A DNA stretch of 12,116 nt from Lachnospiraceae bacterium (lineage in GTDB: Bacteria > Bacillota > Clostridia > Lachnospirales > Lachnospiraceae): the NCBI GenBank assembly GCA_003520105.1, contig DOVL01000262.1:1-12116 (forward strand). Direction: 5' to 3'. Position numbers and translations under genes: made by a program. The notes under the pieces were generated by a model, which had not been told where the DNA came from, made no database searches, and saw nothing but the letters and a program-made list of their open reading frames with translations. Positions 6,492-12,116 of this stretch are shown here, in pieces; the stretch's first letter is position 1; every line of letters begins with the position of its first letter.

Positions 6492-8264
6492 ATGGGTTCA
6501 GAATTTGATTATATTGCAAGGGCTCTTACTGAGCAGGGGACAGTTGTAATAGTACAGAGTTTCTTCTTTTCAGGCCAGCTTCTTCGTAGATCGATCAGAT
6601 ATATATCTGATAATGCCGGAGTGGTTGGAATGAACAAGAAAACCATTATGAGTGGCTTCAGGCTTCCGATTGACTACGTTCATCCGGAAGACAGGGAGGC
6701 TTTTGTCAGTGCGATTATGGCGGCAAAAGAATCGGGAGCCAACTTTGCCTATGGTCTCAGAATAGTGGGCGATGACGGACAACTGCATAATGTTGAATCC
6801 AAGGTCATATTTATCTCAAATACGGAGAATGAGACTGAGGTTGAATACCTGATCCATAATGTTGAAAATAAGTATGTAAATGTTGGAAGCATAGAGAAGG
6901 AAATATCCAAGGAAGTTGCGGCTGAGGCAGAGAAGAAAGCCAGCGCAGATAATGTTATAAATGTTCTTGTCGAGAATAACCTTGCTGATTTCTTCCAGAA
7001 CATCTCATGTGCTTTTAATCTTTATTCAAGTATAGTTGATAATAAGGGCAGGATACTTACAAGGCCTGTCGGACCGGAAGGATACCTGGGAGATTTCTAC
7101 GATCTCTTTGAGAGACCGCATTACAGGGAGCTTTTCAGGAGACTCAGGAAGAGAGTTCAGGACGAGGGTGAGCCTTTTATTGCGGATATGGGCAATGGCA
7201 ATCCGGACAATCTGATCTCGGCAGCACCTATTTATGTTGAGAATAATCACGTTGCCACATGGCTTCTCTGTGCCTATGACAAGAAACAGGCTGCATACCT
7301 GAATGTTATTTACAGAAAACAATGGGCAATCGCTGAAAATGTTTCAACATATATGATGAAAATAAATACCTCCGTACAGAAGGCTGAGAAGCTTAAAAAA
7401 CTGGAGGAGGATATTGAGAGGAAAATAAGGCAAAAGGAGATAATCTCCGATGCCATAATGAGGCTTTCCGACGGAATTTCGGGAATAGGCAGTCTCTTCG
7501 AAGCTGCAGGAACCGAAATGAAGGTGGATTATATTGCCATGTTCGAGCGCACATCGCCTGATTCGGAAACCTTTGAATATAAACGTGCATGGTTCTCGCA
7601 CGGACGTAACAAGACAGTTATCGATTTGATCTGGAATACCAAGAGGTATGCCGAGGAATATAATACAATCAAGAAGAAGGGCTGTCTGATAATTGATCAT
7701 AAGAATATGACCAACCGTATCAGAGTCGGAATCTTTCATGGCAATGTAAGGGCAGTAATGATCTTTCCTGTTATTATTGACGGACAGGATGTTGCGTATA
7801 TCGTATTTTGTGAGAATCAGGCTGAAAGAACATGGACCAAGGATGATATCGCATTTGCAAAGGAAGTTACTGATGCCGCAAGCCGTGTGATCAGATTCTC
7901 CACGGGTGAGGAAAGCGTGGATCAGGCTAACAAGACTCTGCTTGATATCTACAATTACCTCTCAGTAGGTATATTTATCAAGGATGATCAGAGTGGCAAG
8001 GTTATTTTCTCAAACAGGACCATGAACAATATGCTGGGCTATGATTTCACCGGCGGAGACAGCAGAATTATAGCCTCTCATTCCGGTAATACCATGGGCT
8101 TCGGCGAAAACGAAGACAGAAACAGGGTTACGAACTGGAGAAAATATATAGATTCACTGGTTAAGATCGTTGATATCACTGAGATCAGGATCAAATGGCT
8201 GAATGGTGAGCCTGCATCGGTTTATATCGTACGTCCGGTGGATGAAAAGCCTGCGGAAAAATAG
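6492..8264 (+). CDS. Multi-domain cytoplasmic sensor (PAS, PocR-like, GAF, PAS) without output domain
   Basis: A 590-residue protein without signal peptide or membrane segments, so it probably senses cytoplasmic ligands. Residues 30-125 fit a PAS-3-type domain (IRYISDNAGVVG, VHPEDREAF, GLRIVGDDGQLHNVESKV). Residues 155-270 resemble a PocR-like sensory domain (LADFFQNISCAFNLYSSIVD, then ISAAPIYVENNHVATWLL). Residues 290-320 are a coiled-coil linker, and 325-470 fit GAF (AIMRLSDGISGIGSLFEAAG, then AVMIFPVIIDGQDVAYIVFC). Residues 480-585 look like a second PAS (LSVGIFIKDDQSGKVIFSNR, MLGYDF). Such modules in Clostridia usually precede GGDEF, EAL, histidine kinase or HTH outputs; here the stop codon follows the last PAS directly. 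The GGD at 521-523 lies inside the PAS domain and is not a cyclase motif. AGGGG at 6477-6481 supports the ATG at 6492. The mreB-like gene follows after 47 bases with no terminator, so the two are probably co-transcribed. Domain limits are from pattern reading only. Confidence 0.8.
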   Translation: MGSEFDYIARALTEQGTVVIVQSFFFSGQLLRRSIRYISDNAGVVGMNKKTIMSGFRLPIDYVHPEDREAFVSAIMAAKESGANFAYGLRIVGDDGQLHNVESKVIFISNTENETEVEYLIHNVENKYVNVGSIEKEISKEVAAEAEKKASADNVINVLVENNLADFFQNISCAFNLYSSIVDNKGRILTRPVGPEGYLGDFYDLFERPHYRELFRRLRKRVQDEGEPFIADMGNGNPDNLISAAPIYVENNHVATWLLCAYDKKQAAYLNVIYRKQWAIAENVSTYMMKINTSVQKAEKLKKLEEDIERKIRQKEIISDAIMRLSDGISGIGSLFEAAGTEMKVDYIAMFERTSPDSETFEYKRAWFSHGRNKTVIDLIWNTKRYAEEYNTIKKKGCLIIDHKNMTNRIRVGIFHGNVRAVMIFPVIIDGQDVAYIVFCENQAERTWTKDDIAFAKEVTDAASRVIRFSTGEESVDQANKTLLDIYNYLSVGIFIKDDQSGKVIFSNRTMNNMLGYDFTGGDSRIIASHSGNTMGFGENEDRNRVTNWRKYIDSLVKIVDITEIRIKWLNGEPASVYIVRPVDEKPAEK

Positions 8265-8311
8265 CCGTTATTTGAGCGGATGAACTGCAGTGCAAGAGAA
8301 AGGGAAAACTA

Positions 8312-9301
8312 ATGGCAAATACAGATATTGGAATTGATCTCGGAACCTCCAACATTCTTGTATATGTTAAGGGCAAGGGCGTTGTGCTGAACGAGCCTTC
8401 TGTTGTTGCATATGACAGGGATACTGACAAGATAGTTGAGATCGGTGAAGAGGCGCGTCTTATGCTCGGAAGAACTCCGGGTAATATTGTGGCGATCAAA
8501 CCGCTCAGACACGGGGTTATTTCGGATTATACAACCACCGAGAAGATGCTTAAATATTTTATAAAGAAGGCAGTCGGCAGAAACCTCTTCGGACGCAGAC
8601 CTTGTATCAGTGTATGCGTTCCTTCAGGAGTTACCGAGGTTGAGAAGAGAGCTGTTGAGTCGGCAACGTACAATGCCGGAGCAAGAGACGTTACGATAAT
8701 TGAGGAACCGGTGGCAGCGGCTATCGGTGCAGGAATTGATATTATGCGTCCATGCGGTAACCTTATCGTTGATATCGGTGGAGGAACTACAGATATAGCT
8801 GTTATTTCCCTCGGAGGAACGGTTGTAAGTTCGTCAATAAAGGTTGCGGGCGATGATTTTGATGACGCTATTATCAGATACATGAAGAAGACATTTAATC
8901 TTCTGATCGGTGACAGAACGGCGGAAGAGATCAAGATCAATATAGGTACCTGCTACAAGAGACCGGAAAATATATCTATGGATGTTCGCGGAAGAAATAT
9001 GGTTTCGGGTCTTCCGAAGGTGGTTACCGTTGCATCCGATGATATCGAGGAGGCTCTCAGAGAGCCGACATCACAGATAGTTGAGGCTATCAGAAGCGTA
9101 TTTGAGAAGACACCGCCTGAACTCGCTGCGGATATCTCTAACAGAGGTATAATCCTTACCGGCGGCGGAGCAATGCTCCACGGCCTTGAGGAGCTGATCG
9201 AGGAGAAGACAGGTATCACAACAATGACTGCCGAGGATCCGATGTCGGCAGTAGCTATCGGAACAGGAAAATACGTTGAATATTTCAACGGAAATGTATA
9301 A
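8312..9301 (+). CDS. mreB: MreB/Mbl family rod-shape actin
   Basis: A bacterial actin that polymerises on the inner membrane face and directs lateral wall synthesis. Its 329 residues are slightly short of the usual 335-345. The nucleotide-binding motifs are complete: phosphate-1 DLGTSN (9-14), phosphate-2 DIGGGTTD (154-161) and the adenosine motif ILTGGGA (281-287), with family signatures GKGVVLNEPSVVA, GRTPGNIVAIKPL, EEPVAAAIGAG and DPMSAVAIGTGK. The start of the protein (MANTDIGIDLGTSN) resembles Mbl of B. subtilis as much as MreB, so the paralogue is not settled. GAAAGGG at 8298-8304 lies 7 bases before the ATG. No mreC or mreD gene follows, unlike the classical mreBCD operon; recD2 and comF do. 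Transcription probably comes from upstream of the sensor gene, as no promoter is evident in the 47-base gap. Confidence 0.95.
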   Translation: MANTDIGIDLGTSNILVYVKGKGVVLNEPSVVAYDRDTDKIVEIGEEARLMLGRTPGNIVAIKPLRHGVISDYTTTEKMLKYFIKKAVGRNLFGRRPCISVCVPSGVTEVEKRAVESATYNAGARDVTIIEEPVAAAIGAGIDIMRPCGNLIVDIGGGTTDIAVISLGGTVVSSSIKVAGDDFDDAIIRYMKKTFNLLIGDRTAEEIKINIGTCYKRPENISMDVRGRNMVSGLPKVVTVASDDIEEALREPTSQIVEAIRSVFEKTPPELAADISNRGIILTGGGAMLHGLEELIEEKTGITTMTAEDPMSAVAIGTGKYVEYFNGNV

Positions 9302-9334
9302 AGTGCTGCGGCGACAGTCCGCGGAGAGAATAAT

Positions 9335-9365
9335 TCGCACCGCCACATTCTGGCGGTGCGACTTT
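9335..9365 (+). terminator. GC-rich hairpin between mreB-like gene and recD2
   Basis: TCGCACCGCCA (9335-9345) and TGGCGGTGCGA (9351-9361) form an 11-bp perfect stem with a CATTC loop. Only CTTTC follows, so the U-tract is poor. It may stop part of the transcripts and lower recD2 expression rather than end the operon outright. Confidence 0.7.
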
Positions 9366-9382
9366 CATAAAAAGAGGTAACA

Positions 9383-11704
9383 ATGGTTCGTGAAGGGTAT
9401 ATTGAGAAAATAATATACAGAAACGATGATAACGGATATTCGGTCTTTACCGTTGAGACAACGGAGGGCGAGGAGGTCTTCGTCGGTAATATGGCCTCAG
9501 GCAATGAGGGTATGTACATCATCGCTACGGGTGAATTCGTACACCATCCTCAGTATGATATTCAGTTCAAATTCACTGAGTATGAGATCAAGCTGCCGGA
9601 TGATGCGGACGGTATTGAGAGATATCTCGGTTCGGGTATCATCAAGGGCATCGGCGAGGTGACTGCGAAACGTATCGTTCAGAAGTTTGGAACGGATACA
9701 CTCAGGATCATGGAAGAGGAGCCGGAGAGACTTGCCGAGATCAAGGGTATTTCTTTAAATAAGGCTCAGAAGATCGCGGTTTCTTTTTCTGAGAATCGAG
9801 AGTTTCAGAATGTGATCATCTTCCTTTCGCAGTATAATATCAGTATTAATCTTGCGATGAAGATATTTAATGAATACGGCGAAGGCGTTTATGGAATAAT
9901 AAGCAGAAATCCATATCAGATAGCTGAGGATATTCCGGGAGTTGGATTCAAGACTGCCGATGATATAGCTCGCAAGGTCGGAATACCTGAAGATTCAGAG
10001 TTCAGAGTGAGGTCGGCTATCCTCTATGTGCTTAGCCAGGCTATGAGCTATGGACATATGTTCCTTCCGAAGGAGATGCTTATCGGCTCGGTCAGGGAGC
10101 TGCTGGCTTTTTATCCGGAGCAGCCGGATGATGTTATTATAGAACAACTTGAGGATCTTGTGGCTGAAAACGCTGCTATTATTGAGGAGTATACAGAGAA
10201 ATATAAGATCAGAAAAGAAATGTCAGATGCTTCATTTTCTGTTGAAGAAGATGCCGGATCATATGTGTATGAAAACAGGATGTGTGAAGCGGTATATTCA
10301 TCGATGAATTATGGTGTCGAGAAGAGCAGTGCGAAGATGCTTGCGGATCTTATGCTGCGTCACGAGATACCTCATGAAGAAATAAATGAATATATCGACA
10401 GGATCGAGGAAAAACAGGATATTTACCTTGCGCCTGAGCAGAAGAAGGCTGTTATAAATGCAGTCAGCAGCGGTGTTGCGATAATCACCGGCGGTCCGGG
10501 TACAGGTAAGACCACGATCATAAATGTAATTATAGAGTATTTCCGAAATAACGGTTTGGAGATCAAGCTGTCGGCACCGACCGGAAGAGCGGCCAAGAGG
10601 ATCACGGAATCAACGGGCTTCAAGGCATATACCATACACAGAATGCTGGAGTTTGTCGGTGAGCCGGGGGCAGATGAAGGCAGAGGCCTGAAATTCAACC
10701 GCAATAAGGCCAATCCGATCGAAGCTGATGCGATAATAGTTGATGAGGCTTCGATGATCGACAGTATGCTGTTTAGGGCACTTCTCACTGCGATCAGTTA
10801 CGGTACAAGGCTGATACTTGTCGGAGATACCGACCAGCTTCCTCCTGTGGGAGCCGGTAATGTGCTGAGAGATATGATCGACAGCGGACATTTTCCGGTG
10901 ACTGAGCTTGTGAAGATATTCAGGCAGGATGAGAAGAGTATGATCGTGCAGAATGCTCATATGATCAAAAATGGTGAGCATATTGTGATCGATAATAAGA
11001 ACAGTGATTTCTTCTTTATCCCGAGACGTACACCGTCTGAAATACTTGGAGAGATTGAGACGCTTATCACGAAGAACCTTCCTGATTATCTGGGCGTTCA
11101 GCCCTCAGAGATCGAAGTGCTTTCGCCTATGAGAAAATACGAACTGGGCGTCGAGAATCTGAACAGGAAGCTTCAGGGAGCACTTAATCCTGCTGCAAAG
11201 GGCAAGGCTGAAAAAACTAAAGGTGATATCATCTTCAGAGTTGGTGACAAGGTTATGCAGATAAGGAATAATTACCGGCTTGAGTGGGATATCTATAATG
11301 ATAAAGGCGGTCTCGATGAGAGCGGAATAGGTGTATTTAACGGTGATACAGGAGTTATTACATCGATAGATGATTTTGAAGAGGTTGTGACGGTCACGTT
11401 TGATGATAAGAGAGTTGTCGAATACCCTTATTCGATGCTGGATGAACTGGAGCATGCATTTGCTGTTACCGTGCATAAGTCACAGGGCAGCGAGTATCCG
11501 GCAGTTATCATACCTCTTTACAGCGGTCCGCCGAGGCTTCTTTCGAGAAATCTGATCTACACGGCAGTTACGAGAGCTAAGAATATGGTTGTTCTTGTCG
11601 GTAATCTGGGGCTTATCAATCAGATGATTGACAATGCATCGGAGCTTGCAAGATACACGGGCTTCCGCAGGAGACTGGATGAGGTTTTTGAGGTGCTTGA
11701 TTGA
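9383..11704 (+). CDS. recD2: RecD2 family ATP-dependent 5'-3' DNA helicase
   Basis: RecD2 (YrrC in B. subtilis) is a superfamily 1B helicase that unwinds DNA 5' to 3' and acts in replication-fork and DNA repair independently of RecBC. The 773-residue length fits (B. subtilis about 800). Residues 1-70 form the N-terminal OB-like domain. Helix-hairpin-helix motifs appear near 84-103 (GSGIIKGIGEVTAKRIVQKF) and 184-200 (IPGVGFKTADDIARKVG). The helicase core has Walker A GGPGTGKTT (370-378), Walker B DEAS (454-457), motif III GDTDQLPP (481-488), the late motif VHKSQGSE (697-704) and motif VI YTAVTRAK (726-733), so it should be active. GAGG at 9374-9377 precedes the ATG by 5 bases. The gene follows the mreB-like gene by 81 bases containing a hairpin, and comF follows 87 bases later. 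Confidence 0.96.
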   Translation: MVREGYIEKIIYRNDDNGYSVFTVETTEGEEVFVGNMASGNEGMYIIATGEFVHHPQYDIQFKFTEYEIKLPDDADGIERYLGSGIIKGIGEVTAKRIVQKFGTDTLRIMEEEPERLAEIKGISLNKAQKIAVSFSENREFQNVIIFLSQYNISINLAMKIFNEYGEGVYGIISRNPYQIAEDIPGVGFKTADDIARKVGIPEDSEFRVRSAILYVLSQAMSYGHMFLPKEMLIGSVRELLAFYPEQPDDVIIEQLEDLVAENAAIIEEYTEKYKIRKEMSDASFSVEEDAGSYVYENRMCEAVYSSMNYGVEKSSAKMLADLMLRHEIPHEEINEYIDRIEEKQDIYLAPEQKKAVINAVSSGVAIITGGPGTGKTTIINVIIEYFRNNGLEIKLSAPTGRAAKRITESTGFKAYTIHRMLEFVGEPGADEGRGLKFNRNKANPIEADAIIVDEASMIDSMLFRALLTAISYGTRLILVGDTDQLPPVGAGNVLRDMIDSGHFPVTELVKIFRQDEKSMIVQNAHMIKNGEHIVIDNKNSDFFFIPRRTPSEILGEIETLITKNLPDYLGVQPSEIEVLSPMRKYELGVENLNRKLQGALNPAAKGKAEKTKGDIIFRVGDKVMQIRNNYRLEWDIYNDKGGLDESGIGVFNGDTGVITSIDDFEEVVTVTFDDKRVVEYPYSMLDELEHAFAVTVHKSQGSEYPAVIIPLYSGPPRLLSRNLIYTAVTRAKNMVVLVGNLGLINQMIDNASELARYTGFRRRLDEVFEVLD

Positions 11705-11791
11705 TCTGAACAAACAGTGACTGAAAAATGCTGAGATGAACAATTGAACATCGGATGATGTGACGTTTGAAAATTATATGAAAGGCGAAGA

Positions 11792-12116
11792 ATGCTTGAA
11801 AATATAAAGGATATCATATTTCCGCCGAGATGTGCGGTGTGTGATGCGGTGATCCCGCCGGGGCAGAAGGGGATGTGCAGTTCATGCAGGATGAAGCTCT
11901 CTTATATCAGTGAACCGCGTTGTATGAAATGCGGCAAGGAGATAGAGGATGAGACTGAGGAATACTGCGACGACTGCAGTAGGACGAAGAGATGCTACGA
12001 GCAGGGCTTTCCGCTCTTTAACTATGTGCCGCCGCTCTCGGATGCGATAACAAGACTGAAATACCATGGCAGGCAGGAATATGCCGCTGTTTATGGCAGG
12101 GAAATAGCGGCAAAGT
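11792..12116 (+). CDS. comF: ComF family protein, N-terminal part (cut by window edge)
   Basis: The first 108 codons are present; the frame is still open at the window end. MLENIKDIIFPPRC is a typical ComF start. Eight cysteines in four CxxC pairs at 14/17, 29/32, 44/47 and 59/62 form a double zinc-ribbon. The segment GFPLFNYVPPLSDAITRLKYHGRQEYA (positions 72-98) matches the conserved lead-in to the phosphoribosyltransferase domain, which lies outside the window. ComF proteins are needed for DNA uptake in competent bacteria, and homologues are widespread in species not known to be competent. AAAGG at 11781-11785 lies 6 bases before the ATG. No strong promoter or terminator was seen in the 87 bases after recD2, so it is probably read from the same transcript. 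Confidence 0.92.
   Translation, partial: MLENIKDIIFPPRCAVCDAVIPPGQKGMCSSCRMKLSYISEPRCMKCGKEIEDETEEYCDDCSRTKRCYEQGFPLFNYVPPLSDAITRLKYHGRQEYAAVYGREIAAK

Noticed and set aside
8052..8060. GGD tripeptide in the sensor as a degenerate GGDEF cyclase motif
   Set aside because: It lies within the PAS-like domain (residues 521-523), is not followed by EF or its usual surroundings, and there is no room for a cyclase domain.
8953..9522. 189-codon open frame on the - strand
   Set aside because: It spans the ends of mreB and recD2 and the hairpin between them, on the opposite strand. Both + strand genes are clear family members, so this is a shadow.
11705..11791. Promoter for comF (TTGAAC at 11744-11749)
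   Set aside because: No TATAAT-like element lies 16-18 bases downstream; the nearest AT-rich hexamer is about 24 bases away.

Overview
The window looks like chromosomal DNA of an anaerobic Firmicute, most likely a Lachnospiraceae member close to Butyrivibrio, Pseudobutyrivibrio or Roseburia. The grounds are moderately AT-rich sequence, strong AAGGAGG-type ribosome binding sites, protein sequences typical of Clostridia, and the order mreB-like, recD2, comF, which I recall as common in this family. The genus is inference. All genes are on the + strand.

Layout. Bases 1-1311 hold the 3' two-thirds of glmS (cell-wall amino sugar synthesis). A small predicted lipoprotein gene follows (1366-2055). 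Bases 2056-2391 are non-coding: a 64-nt hairpin that can terminate transcription from both sides, a cluster of direct and inverted repeats, and a probable extended -10 promoter. That promoter faces a two-gene unit (2392-5405): an 808-residue highly charged protein with a glycine-rich hydrophobic hairpin and no recognised family, and a 183-residue protein whose second half resembles the YbjN / type III secretion chaperone-like fold. A second promoter of the same form drives a DivIVA-like coiled-coil protein (5543-6400), which ends at a good intrinsic terminator. Next come a 590-residue cytoplasmic multi-sensor protein (PAS, PocR-like, GAF, PAS) with no output domain (6492-8264), an MreB/Mbl actin (8312-9301), a terminator-like hairpin, the RecD2 helicase (9383-11704), and the start of a ComF-family gene cut by the window edge (11792-12116).

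How the genes fit together. glmS, mreB, recD2 and comF are core genes for wall precursor supply, rod shape, DNA repair and DNA uptake or phosphoribosyl transfer. The stretch from about 2060 to 8264 looks accessory. Its most distinctive contents are the large unknown protein paired with a chaperone-like small protein, and the DivIVA-like protein, which carries nine cysteines spaced at exact multiples of 11 residues along a predicted hendecad coiled coil. I see no CRISPR array, transposase, tRNA, rRNA or convincing riboswitch. The best candidates for undescribed biology are the 808/183-residue pair, the cysteine-striped coiled coil, the output-less sensor beside mreB, and the nested inverted-repeat element at 2061-2300.
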